Shown here piece by piece: positions 46,255 through 56,429 of a stretch of 64,000 nt of DNA. The stretch comes from Saposhnikovia divaricata (taxonomy: Eukaryota > Streptophyta > Magnoliopsida > Apiales > Apiaceae). Within the stretch, counting starts at the first letter, position 1, and each line of letters starts with the position of its first letter. Location of the stretch: positions 107,252,580 through 107,316,579 of the forward strand of contig CM071595.1 in NCBI GenBank assembly GCA_036435485.1. The letters run 5' to 3'. The position numbers were made by a program, and so were the translations under genes. A model generated the notes under the pieces. That model had not been told where the DNA came from. It ran no database searches and saw only the letters and a program-made list of their open reading frames with translations.

Positions 46255-46255
46255 T

Positions 46256-46299
<44 letters not shown>

Positions 46300-46545
46300 G
46301 GATACGCGGGAGTTTAGGTGGCGCTCTAAGATCGTCTCAATCTATTTTTCTAATTTCGCGGGAGCTTAGGTGGCGCTCTAAGATCATCTCAATCTATTTC
46401 TCTATTTCTCTAGAATTTAAGAATTTTAAACACTAATAAATATAAAAATATCATTAAACATATTAAAAGTATAATAGGTGTTCGAATTTATAGAGAGAAG
46501 AGTTCGAATTTATAGGGAAGACATATGATTAGAAGTTCTATTGAA

Positions 46546-46595
<50 letters not shown>

Positions 46596-47182
46596 TAAAG
46601 GAGGATACGCGGGAGCTTAGGTGGCGCTCTAAGATCGTCTCAATCTATTTTTCTAATTTCGCGGGAGCTTAGGTGGCGCTCTAAGATCATCTCAATCTAT
46701 TTTTCTATTTCTCTAGAATTTTAGAATTTTAAACACTAATAAATATAAAAATATCATTAAACATATTAAAAGTAGAATAGGTGTTCGAATTTATAGAGGA
46801 GAATAGTTTGAATTTATAGGGAATACATATGATTAGAAGTTCTATTGAAGTAGAATCAATATTTATAACGGCTTGAAACGTATTTAACGGGAAAATGACT
46901 CACTAGAAAAGATTGTATTAGCTATTAGAATTTGTTACTGATGTCATAATTTTTTTTTTTACGATTCGATTTTATAGATAAAAATTATTATATAAGTTTT
47001 TATAATATATATATATATTAAAGTTGGGATTTCGGTTTTAACGAGAGAACGGCTCACTCAATTCATTAGAGAAGATTATTTAATTATTAAAATTTAGTAT
47101 TAATATTATAATATAACTTAAATGTATTAAATTTTTTTAAAAATATTGTAATGCCGCCGCGAAGCGCGGCTTTATCAACTAG
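46255..47182 (+). mobile_element. Second-family Helitron copy with partially duplicated leader
   Basis: It begins A|TCAATATATATA..., contains a (TA)n expansion (46258-46293), then the GATACGCGGGAG-TTTAGGTGGCGCTC leader. That leader is repeated at about 46306, 46356, 46608 and 46662, with another (TA)n at ~46547-46588. It ends with hairpin GCCGCCGCGAAGCGCGGC and TTTATCAACTAG followed by T at 47183. There are no ORFs. The multiple leaders suggest tandem or nested integrations. Confidence 0.6.
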
Positions 47183-47268
47183 TTTATAATATAATACAAT
47201 AAACCCGTGCATTGCACGGGTTATAAGCTAGTAATCTTAATGTAACAACACAATATATAACCATTATA

Positions 47269-48326
47269 TCCTATTATATAATAACAGTAAAAGGGATAAT
47301 AAACGAGTATTATCATAGGTCAAGGGTTCGACTCTTAACAACAACATAATAAAATAATATTAATTATGTCCTATATTATACAATAAAAATAAAAAAATAA
47401 TATAACAATAGTTCGATACACAATATGATATCAATATTGATACGTTGAGTCCTACTCATACTTGGTTTTTGACTGGACAATTTTCTTCTTTTTAGGACTG
47501 TACTTGATCCTTTAGATTCAAAGTAGGCTCATAAATGATTCACCACGATTTTGTTTTGTGCGAAAAAATTTCAGCTCAGTCGCATAAACATATGTAGAGT
47601 AGCATTACAACTTACAACTATAAACTCAACTAAAATAATGTATTTAGTTCTAGTGCAATTCATATACATCGCTTACATATCTGATATGTATATATTGTGT
47701 ACTGCAGCTTTAAAAACAAAAAAAATACAAAGATGATATACATGTGTTTAATAATTTACATAAATTAAAATTAAAATTGATATTACAAAAAATAAATATA
47801 ATAATGATCATTGCTCAAAAAATCAAAACCTACTAGAAGTCCAATATACAAATTTAAATTATACAACTCACAACTATAAACTCCACTAAAGAATGTATTC
47901 TTATACAAAACCGTACAAAATGAACAGAGTTTTATTTTAAAATATTAAGAAAAAAAATAAATTATATTTAAATATTATAATAAATATTATATTTAAACAT
48001 GTTTTTTACAAATATAAATTAAAATAATAAAATTTATTAAAAAATCATTCATGACTTCTCAAACACACACAAAATAAGCAACAAATATTTTTTTTACTTA
48101 TTTTTAGAATATACTGCTAACAATTTACGTAAACAATTACTATGCAAAATTACTATTAATAACTTACATTCGTTATAGCCTTACTACCTACTAAAAGTAA
48201 ATAAAAATTTATTAATATATATTGGAATAGTAAGCAATTATATATTAAAATTTGTTAAAAGTAAAATATTAAATTTATCGGAAAAAAACAAAATAAAACC
48301 CGTACATCGCACGGGCTATAAGCTAG
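47269..48326 (+). mobile_element. Non-autonomous Helitron (~1.06 kb)
   Basis: The 5' end is A|TCCTATTATATAATAACAG at 47269. The 3' end is hairpin CCCGTACATCGCACGGG then CTATAAGCTAG (48298-48326) followed by T. It belongs to the same family as the outer element ending at 47231, judged by the 3' end. The interior is AT-rich with no convincing ORF. Confidence 0.7.
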
Positions 48327-48876
48327 TATATAAAAATAACAAATATAGGTGTTCAAATAGGTGTTCGAACATATTAAAATATCTTTTAACAAATATAAAA
48401 TATAAAATAACAAATATAGGTGTTCGAATAGGTGTAATAACAAATATAAAAATATTTTTTAACATATTAACAGGAGAATAGGTGTTCGAATTTATATATG
48501 AGAAAAGTTCAAATTTATAGGAAACACATATAATTAGAAGTTCAATTGGAAGTAGAATAAATATTTGTAAGGCATATGATTAACAGTTCTATTAGAAGTA
48601 TAATAGGAGTTTGCAACAAATTTATAATACATTCCACTACTAAAATCAATATATTAATGCTAAAAACCAATTACTAAAAATAAAATGAAAATAAATCATT
48701 TATGTCATTATTGTACCAACCCACCATACTGATAAATTCTAATAACAAAATGCCATGGTTTAAAAATTATTCTATTTGCTTAAAACTTTGAGGGAATCCC
48801 CGAAAAAAAAATATTAGTGTTTAACACTCAAGTTTCTTAATAATTCTGTGACCAACTAAGTTTTCCAAATCGGATC
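48327..48876. other. AT-rich stretch with minisatellite remnants
   Basis: It contains further degenerate copies of the TAGGTGTTCGAA-type unit to ~48620, then anonymous AT-rich DNA. No gene is visible. Confidence 0.5.
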
Positions 48877-49179
48877 TGATAGGTCCCAAATGAGGGTAAA
48901 ATAAGCTAGAAGGGGGGTTGAATAACTTATGACCCTTTTAAAAAATTAGAGCATGGGGTTTTTAAATTTTCTTCCTCTTTTAAAATTAATTACTTAGAAA
49001 CAAGTAATATAAAGTGCGGAAAATAAAAGAAAAATATAACACGATCGATATATCCTGGTTCGCGATGCCCACAATCCCCTAACGGATTCGAACACCCCTA
49101 CTCCAGTCCCCGAGCTCCTCCCGAACTCGAGATTTTTCCACTATAAGAATCACACTCCTTATAGTAGGCGGAGAAGCCT

Positions 49180-49495
49180 TTACAAACACTATGTATTTAT
49201 CTTAGAGCCTAACTATCCGTTACCTCTTCAAAATACTATAGCCGCCCCTTACAAGATTGTCTTGGACCGTAACTCCCCGTTACCTCCTCAAATGCTATGT
49301 AAGTATAACACTTACAAGTTTATCTTGAAACGTAACTCCCCGTTACTTCCTCACAACAACGTAAGACCTTACGAGTTTATCTTGAAGCGTAGCTTCTCCA
49401 CTACCTTCTCAAAACCACGTAATAACAACCACTTACAACTTTATCTTGAAACGTAACTCCAAGTTACTTTCTCAAAACTATGCAAGCAAAACCTT
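49180..49495. repeat. Degenerate ~60-70-bp tandem repeat
   Basis: About five copies of a unit close to TTACAAGTTTATCTTGAAAC-GTAACTCCCCGTTACTTCCT-CAAAACTA-GTAAG follow one another, each containing TATCTT(G/A)GA and a GTAACTCC...GTTAC inverted pair. Confidence 0.75.
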
Positions 49496-49528
49496 TGCGT
49501 AGACTTTAGTATCTACACCCTTTAACGG

Positions 49529-49567
49529 TCTTGGGTCTTAGGTCTTAGGTCTTAGATCTTGGATCTT
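49529..49567. repeat. Short tandem GTCTTAGG/GATCTTGG repeat
   Basis: GGGTCTTAGGTCTTAGGTC continues as GATCTTGGATC; about five 7-8-bp units. Confidence 0.8.
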
Positions 49568-50150
49568 TTCTCCTCCTCACGGTGCAAAGATACCCAACTC
49601 CCCGTCGGCGTATCTAAGACTTGGGTCTTAGAGCGAGAATCATCTCACTTCACTTCACCTCACGTCAAAGGATATAATACAAACACTACGACTTGAAAAG
49701 CCTTATAAATATGACGATTAAAAATGAACTAGTGTACAAACTAGATCAAGAGGGAGGATATATAAATATTAACGAGTTAGACTACGTTAATACAAATATA
49801 AATTAAGTATATTAATTTATATAAATATTCGGTGTGGTCGAATATAGATAAAATTAAATATACAATTTACTTGTGTAAACAACACAAATAAATACAAGAA
49901 AGAGCGAGTTAAAAATATTTCGTAGAATAATAAACAAGCTACTAACTCAAGATATACAAATGTTAAAACACTTGTATCGAAATATTATAAGACCGAGATC
50001 AACAAAGAAATGGTCGAAAATAATATTTCTTAGCCAAAGGACCTTGATTTTTCGAAGCTAGAGCGAGTTGCTTATATTCGGAAGAATATAGAACAAGCTA
50101 CTTAAGATCGACAAATATTAGTGTTATCACAAAAACACTTGGATATGGCT

Positions 50151-50151
50151 T

Positions 50152-50224
<73 letters not shown>
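50151..50224. repeat. (TG)n(TA)n compound microsatellite
   Basis: A short TG run passes into ~31 TA units. IYIYIY-type reading frames through it are artefacts. Confidence 0.95.
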
Positions 50225-50228
<4 letters not shown>

Positions 50229-50743
50229 ACAACTACACACGCGCACATCACACCGTTTATTCTCTTTCCCCCGACCATTCTGCATTTCTACCAACCACAC
50301 TACCTCTCCCCCACCAGACCCGACCCCACCCACCCCCTGTAATCTATCATCTCTTTGATTTACCAGTCCAGAATACATAAATCACTAAATCATATTACAG
50401 AAATCAATCGTTTATACTACGAAAATCAATAATTTATACGCTAGAAATCACTGACTATTACTAGTTCAGCAGAAAATCTAAACTTATAATAAATCGCGAT
50501 TTGACGATGAAGATGGTGTCCCTGCGGGGCCAGAAGTCAGAATGGAAGAGGAGATCGATTAGGAATCCCGTCGGAGCCGGATCTTTTAAAATCAAGCTCG
50601 TCGGAAAATTTGAGCTCATCGGAGAAGAAGACCGGTGGTGTGGTGGTAGCGGTGGTGGTGGGTTTGCTGGTAGAGACGGCAGTGGGGTGGGGTGGGGGGT
50701 GGGGGTGGAGGAGTTGCCGGGGCCGGAAAAGGAAGATGGAGGT

Positions 50744-50875
50744 GATGGGTGGTGGTTGGTGGGTGAGGGTGAGGGTGAGGGTGAGGGGGAGGGGGAGGGG
50801 GAGGGGGAGGGGAGGGGAGGGGAGGGGAGGGGTGAGGGGGAGGGGGAGGGGAGGGGCTGGGGGTGGAGGTAGTGG
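50744..50875 (+). repeat. G-run tract with strong G-quadruplex potential
   Basis: GGGTGAGGGTGAGGGTGAGG continues into repeated GAGGGGG and AGGGG units, more than twenty G-runs of three or more within ~130 bp. This is a strong local contrast in an AT-rich region. The flank 50500-50740 is also G-rich. Frames through it give Gly/Glu or Pro repeats and are not credible proteins. Confidence 0.85.
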
Positions 50876-51336
50876 TGCTTCGGTGGTGGTGCTGGGGGGG
50901 CTGGGTTTTTTTTATTAAGGGGACCAACAAGGCCAATTTAAATAACTTTCATTATGTTTATTTGTCCTTACTGTTATTATTATCGTTTGTTATTTCCTGG
51001 ACCACTATTATCTCTATCTAGTCTGTTAACATTGTAAAAGGAATCCTTCCTCATATGATTCAGACCATATGTATGACCCTGCTATATAAGCTTGGGCACT
51101 CTATCATTTTAAGACTAAGTAAGGAATACATCTGAATGCATTTTATGCTCCATTTCTCTCTGTTGTCCAGTATATTCATTTATAAGCTCAAATAATTAAG
51201 CTTATCATTTTTAGTTAAGTAATTTTAGTTTTTTTATATTTTTTATGGTAAATATAAAATAGTGATTTTGGTTCTACAAATTAGTGATGGTTTGTAGGTT
51301 TGTATTTTAAGAGTGGTTTGTATTTGATCATTTGCC

Positions 51337-51710
51337 GGGGCTACTCCAATACAAACCTCCTTAGAATACAAATCTAAAAATTAAATTTCAATCCAACATT
51401 TAAGCTAATCTGATGACCAAAATAGGGGTACCCCAATACAAAAAAGTCTTATAATTCTACCCTCTATCCATTCATCGAAAAAAAATTAAAATATATATAT
51501 AAATATATATATATATTAAAAAATGATGATGTGGCAGCAATTTTTTTTTGTTTTTTTGTTTTTTTTTTTTTTGATGAATGGATTGAGGGTTGAATTATAA
51601 GATTTTTTTGTGAAGGTGCCCCTGGCGGGGCCCTTAGAATATATGAAATATAATATATTTTGTGTTGGTTTGTAGTTCTCATTTTAAGAGTGGTTTGTAT
51701 TTGAGCAAAA
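51337..51710. mobile_element. Foldback MITE (~374 bp) related to 38874-39253
   Basis: The left end GGGGCTACTCCAATACAAAC and the reverse complement of the right end (TTTTTGCTCAAATACAAACC) are imperfect inverted repeats. Internal blocks match the 38874 element: AAGCTAATCT, AGGGGTACCCCAATACAAAA, GTGAAGGTGCCCCTGGCG and GGGCC. Directly to the left (51285-51335) a ~45-bp piece resembling another right terminus (GAGTGGTTTGTATTTGATCA) indicates a second, truncated copy head-to-tail. Confidence 0.75.
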
Positions 51711-53685
51711 ACCTAAGAAGCTCTCTTTTGATTTAAAAAATAACAAGTTTAAAACACTTGTTTATGCACTTTTAAGCACAAATCAAAAGATGGTTCTTAG
51801 CCTTTCAACCAAATATTATCAAGAGGTTGTTAAGGACTTAGAGAAGAGCAAGCAAACACTTCAAGAAGCTCTTCAAAGAACTCTTGCTACTTGTCACTAC
51901 ACGAAAATGTCAAGAACAAGTGTATAAAAGTGGTAGCAAAGTGCAAGTAAACTCAAGCCAAATGAGCACCAACCAAGGAGTGTTCAAGGAGGTTATTAAG
52001 GTGACTCAAGGACACAAACAAGACCAGTTAAGGACTATTTAAAACGTGCACACAAACTGCCTAAAGAGGCCTGGCCGAGAGAAACAAGATGAGCAAGAAA
52101 AGAGGTCCAAAATCACTACCAATATGGCCGGATTTGAGCACCAAAAGAGAGGCAACCAAGAAGGTACCAAAGGTGACTCAAATATACAAGTAAGAGCACT
52201 CAAGAGGCTGCACAAAATCGTGCTAGGGGCTGCCTAAAGAGTAAAATCCGAGAGGTAGGAAGAAGTGCAAGAAGAGGATCAAAAACACCACTTAAACAAG
52301 GCCTAGTTGAGCACCACTTGAATGTAATTCAAGAAGGATAAATGGGTGACTCAAACCACACTTAAGAACACCTTGGGGAGTGTAAAAATCGAGCTCAAGA
52401 ACAGCCCCAAGAGTGATGGCCGGATGGTGTTAAAATGCTCAAGAAATGGACTAACAACAAAGCCTTAAAGATGTTGAAAAATGGAGCAACAAAGCTTTGT
52501 TATCCAAATCTTTTGGAGGTTTTTGGTACTCTAAGAAGGCTGAGTTTCTAGAGAGAAAATAGCAGTACTTCTAGGACACAAAAAGCTCAAGTGAAATAGG
52601 TGGGGGTGATGGGCTATTTATAACCAAAAAGGTGTAAAAGAGAGCAAATAAGAACATGACACTTGGCACCTACTAATAAACAATTAGCAATGACTCTTTC
52701 CTGGAAATTCTCTCTTACTTGATCCCAAATCCTTATATATTTATCAGATATATAAGTGTGGTAGTTGTATATTAGTTTCGTTTCATCCGAATAAACCGAA
52801 ACTACGCGAAACAACACATAACACCCACTTTAATGAGATAAATCGAAAAATATCTGAAAAATTATGAAATTTTGGGAATCCTCTTGAAATATTCCCACAA
52901 GAATATGGTAAAAATTTCACTTAAAAATGAGTTGTCCTTCCATGACTTTTAAACGACCGATAAATCAATTACGAGTTGATTTTTAGAGGTTTGGGAGAAA
53001 GTCATCCAAAAATCGTGAAACTTTGTCAAAAATTCTTTTTGACTATTTTAGTGACATCCTCAAAATTTCAAGTCAAAAAGATATGTCTAGGTATTTTATC
53101 CAAAAATATTTCGATAAAATGCACTTATGCGACGGGATAAAATACGCTAGCCTTTTGTCGTAACTTGTCGACATTTTGGCTAAAGTTTTAACTCAAAATA
53201 TATTCAAATATAATATTCCTCAAATAATAATGACCATGAAGTCCTCGGAATATTTATTTTGAATATTTTACGATTTTATCCATTTAAGTGAAAACCTTTA
53301 AGGATTCGGGATAAAATCTGTTTTTATTCTTTCTGCAAGTCAATAAATAAGGCAATCTTGAAAATATTACTTTGAGAAATATATCGAACATATTCAAGGA
53401 TGAATCCTTTGAAAAGAACATCGTCTAGAATAAATCTAGTATTTACGGCTCGTAAAATCACTGTTCGGAGTATTCCGATATTTTATGCCTTTTTGACTTT
53501 GCTTAAAAATGTACCACAAATAATCTAGACTAAAAAAAATACCATTTCACTGATATTCCTTATCTAAATTAATTATTAGTACAAGAGAGCGTCACTTTGA
53601 TTTTTTCACTTTTGTATTCTGACAAATCACCAAAACTTACACTTGGAGACTGTCGTACAATCTTAATTAAAAAGACTGTCTCACA

Positions 53686-53960
53686 ATCTTCCCCTTTTTG
53701 GTATTTGTTAAAACTACCCGATAAATTAGATATGTGTGAAAATAACTTCCCCTTGCTTTATGCATTCGAACAATGGTTCGAAAATTTGAAAAAAAATTGA
53801 ACAAGACAAGGTTCTGTTACACATGGAGAATTCACAACTTCCCTTAAATTATTTCTAGGAGAATTCACAACTTTCCTTAAATTATTTCTAGGAAAATTCA
53901 CAACTTCCCCTCAATTACACGATCACACATATATAATTCATCTTCCCCTTTTTGATAAAA
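53686..53960 (-). promoter_or_regulatory. Multiple polypurine-tract-like motifs (minus strand)
   Basis: On the minus strand AAAAAGGGGAAGAT occurs at 53686-53699 and again at 53941-53954. Related GGGGAAGTTGTGAATT-type sequences lie between, in three tandem ~34-37-bp repeats at about 53827-53911. Repeated polypurine tracts upstream of the 3' LTR are described for Sireviruses, which would fit a minus-strand element here. Confidence 0.45.
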
Positions 53961-55181
53961 ATCAAAAAGTGAAAAATAAACTACAAGTGTGAGGGAGAAA
54001 GGTTTATACTAAGAACAAGAAAAATATAAGGGGAGGGGGATTTAACTACATTATTGCATACCAAGATCACCACCAATCCTCCTTATTTCTCTAAAAATTA
54101 GTCCACTTCCCAAATCTTCACAAAGATTAGGACTAATTTAATTATACAAACAAGAGTGCCTAGTCTAATTACAAGAATAATCTCCCCACAAAGCACAACA
54201 AAGTAAATAAATTACAATTTTCATTAAAAAGAAGTACAAAGTCTGGAAGTTGCTTCGAGATGTTGCATAGCTCGAGCTGGACGAGCATTTGAGAAGCTTG
54301 CAATGTACTTCGCTTGAGACTATTTCGACACAGTGACTGTAGTGTATGGACTGAATTGTGCATGACTTGAGAGGCTGGAATTGTGCATGGCTTGTGTTTC
54401 AATAGACAAGGCTAAGGCTTGCACAATGATTAGAGACAAAGAATGTCTAATGCTGCAATGTTAGTACTCAAATAGAGTGTCAGTAAGGATTCAAGTGTGT
54501 ATCAAAAATGAAATGACAGAGTGAGAGTTAGAGATACATCACAGAGCTTGGGCTTCAACAAATCTTGCAAAGTAAGTCCTCGTGGTTCCTGTTAAAGCAC
54601 AAAGCAATCCTAACAAATGCAACTATATGCACTAAAGTGGCCAGTTCCCACTGGGAACAAACCAAAGAAATATCGAAGGGATTTCTATGCAGTCCATGAG
54701 TTCAGTGGCAAGTGTGTGTAGTGTCTTTACTCATGACAATGCAATATCTTAAAATAAGCAAGAGTAAAGTACTAGACAAGGCAACTGCAACTGCATTCAT
54801 TCATTCCAAGAAAAAGTACAACATTACTTCTAAGTCGAACTAACATAGAAAACAGTTGGAGATAGAACTGATAGTACCAACAAGTTATAAGTACTAATAT
54901 AAGTAGGATAATAGCTAGAGCATCACAAGCTAGCACATAAGCACACAGGCATACAAAAGTAACAAGACATCACAAGTAACAAGCATCACAAACAAGTTCA
55001 ACAAACACCACCACCAACAGTCATGTTCAACACAAGCTAATACTCAATCCACTTGATTTTAGTGTTCATTATTGATCACTACATCAACCAAATTCTCACA
55101 GTCCATGTTCTCAGAATTGTTCATATTGACCCCAGTCTCATTGTTCGTAGTTTCCTTAACCTCATTCTCTTTACCATCATT
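53961..55181. other. Non-coding 3' region of the minus-strand retroelement
   Basis: It lies between the ORF at 55182-56429 and the polypurine tracts. Short frames exist but none has recognisable protein character. AGTAACAAG/CATCACAA-type short direct repeats occur near 54920-55010. Confidence 0.4.
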
Positions 55182-56429
55182 CTATGCAATCTCAAATGCT
55201 TCATCAATCATAGAACCTCCGTTTATAATGTTCTGCACTGGAGGCCCCAATATAATGTCATTGTTGACATTGTTACCACCATGCATATTAATCTGAAGTT
55301 GAATCAACTGAGAGAGACTATTCTCAAGCATAGTCATCCTAGTCATAGTGGTGTTGATGTATTCCTTCAGAGTATCTAGCTTAGTGGTGATCTTCATATA
55401 GTTGGCCTGAAGCACATCCATAGAGGTTTTCAAAGTGGTATAGGTTTGTTTCAGTGCCTCTATCTCAGCAGCCATGGATTCATACTTCTCAAGAGACATT
55501 GAGAGAGTAATAGGAGTTGTCTTGGGTTTGAAAGGTTCCAAAGAGTGATTGTGACTCTCAGAATCTCTATAAATATTCAGAGGGACTACAGACCTAGTGT
55601 TATGAGTAGAAAGAGTTGTAGTGACATGAAAGAGAGGTGGAGGGCTGATATTGTACTTCAAGTACTCAAATAGCTTAGTCAAGAGGAGACTAAAGGGATT
55701 AAGTCCAACCCTAGATGCAGAGTACATCCTGGAGAGAATATGAGGAATATTGAAGGTGATTCTGTTTGTTGCAACCTTATACATAACTTTCATCTCAAGA
55801 AATGTAATAAGTTTGTCAGAGGAGGGATAAATGTTGTTTTTGACCACAAGTGCAAGATTTTGATACAAAGGAGCAAAGTGTTCAATTTTGACCCCTTTGT
55901 CATTGTTGAAAATGTTTTGAGGCACATCAATCTTACAGAAACAGGAAATGAAGTTTCTATACTTAGTCTTGTCAAAGATAAAATTTTTAGGCAAGTCTAC
56001 ATTTGGAAGAGAAGCAAATGCAGGATTAAGTTGAAGGGCTTTGACAAGAGTTTCTTGGTCAACAAGAACAGGAGATCCCCCAACCACAGAAGACAGATAA
56101 ATGCCCCCATTGACCCCTGGATTAATGGCTGGGTTAGCATAAAACTCAGCCACAAGGTTAGGTAAGACTCTCTTAGAGGGAAATGAGACCAGTGGTTCAA
56201 GGTTAGCTCTAGTAAGAATCTTGATCAAGTCATGATCAGATGGAAAATCTAGCAAATAGCCAGTTTGAAGCCTGGCTTTAGAGGACCTATTGTGAGCATG
56301 GTTTGACACAAAGATTGGAGGGTTAGGCTTGATTTTCTTCTTCTTATTCTTATGAACAGAAGTAGAAGGGAACTTGACATTGTTGTGGGGTGTGTTTAGA
56401 GATAAAGTGGTATCAACCGAAAGATTCAT
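55182..56429 (-). CDS. Retroelement-associated ORF (415 aa), plant transposon/env-like position
   Basis: The start is taken as ATG at 56429 (MNLSVDTTLS). The open frame extends further upstream to 56702, but that part is Cys/Leu-rich and looks non-coding. After a basic stretch (HKNKKKKIKP) comes a globular region (~70-280, FPSKRVLPNLVAEFYANP, YPSSDKLITFL) resembling the 'putative plant transposon protein' type. The last ~110 residues are a heptad-patterned coiled coil (YESMAAEIEALKQTY onward), ending FEIA. There is no membrane anchor in the chosen model, so an envelope function is not shown. If the element is Sirevirus-like, this is the position of its extra 3' ORF. No gag or pol is present in the window on either side. 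Function unknown. Confidence 0.6.
   Translation of the reverse strand: MNLSVDTTLSLNTPHNNVKFPSTSVHKNKKKKIKPNPPIFVSNHAHNRSSKARLQTGYLLDFPSDHDLIKILTRANLEPLVSFPSKRVLPNLVAEFYANPAINPGVNGGIYLSSVVGGSPVLVDQETLVKALQLNPAFASLPNVDLPKNFIFDKTKYRNFISCFCKIDVPQNIFNNDKGVKIEHFAPLYQNLALVVKNNIYPSSDKLITFLEMKVMYKVATNRITFNIPHILSRMYSASRVGLNPFSLLLTKLFEYLKYNISPPPLFHVTTTLSTHNTRSVVPLNIYRDSESHNHSLEPFKPKTTPITLSMSLEKYESMAAEIEALKQTYTTLKTSMDVLQANYMKITTKLDTLKEYINTTMTRMTMLENSLSQLIQLQINMHGGNNVNNDIILGPPVQNIINGGSMIDEAFEIA

Larger units (their letters stand above)
41229..47231 (+). mobile_element. Composite non-autonomous Helitron region, plus orientation
   Basis: The 5' end A|TCTATACTATTATATAAATT at 41229 and the 3' end CCCGTGCATTGCACGGG-TTATAAGCTAG at ~47204-47231 followed by T are textbook Helitron termini. 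Between them lie insertions of a second Helitron family (42105-46021 and 46255-47182), so the outer element is interrupted. No Rep/helicase coding sequence is present. Pairing of these two ends is an inference. Confidence 0.6.
48877..53685 (-). mobile_element. Putative long LTR, minus strand, with inserted elements
   Basis: On the minus strand a polypurine tract (AAAAAGGGGAAGATTG, 53684-53699) is followed by TGTGAGACAGTC... On the plus strand the other edge is TGATAGGTCCC... followed by AGGGGGGTTGAATAACTT, a motif I associate with plant copia LTR ends. The region is non-coding, holds short tandem repeats, a (TG)n(TA)n tract, a G-rich block and a MITE, and ends next to a retroelement-like ORF. 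No second LTR copy was found in the window, so the LTR call and its limits are inferential. Confidence 0.4.

Noticed and set aside
50121..50380. ORFs encoding IYIYIY repeats (also at 58019-58342)
   Set aside because: Direct translation of (TA)n microsatellites.
50501..50936. Gly/Glu-rich (+) and Pro-rich (-) ORFs of ~100-120 codons
   Set aside because: Produced by the G-run tract. The frame is open on both strands only because of base composition.
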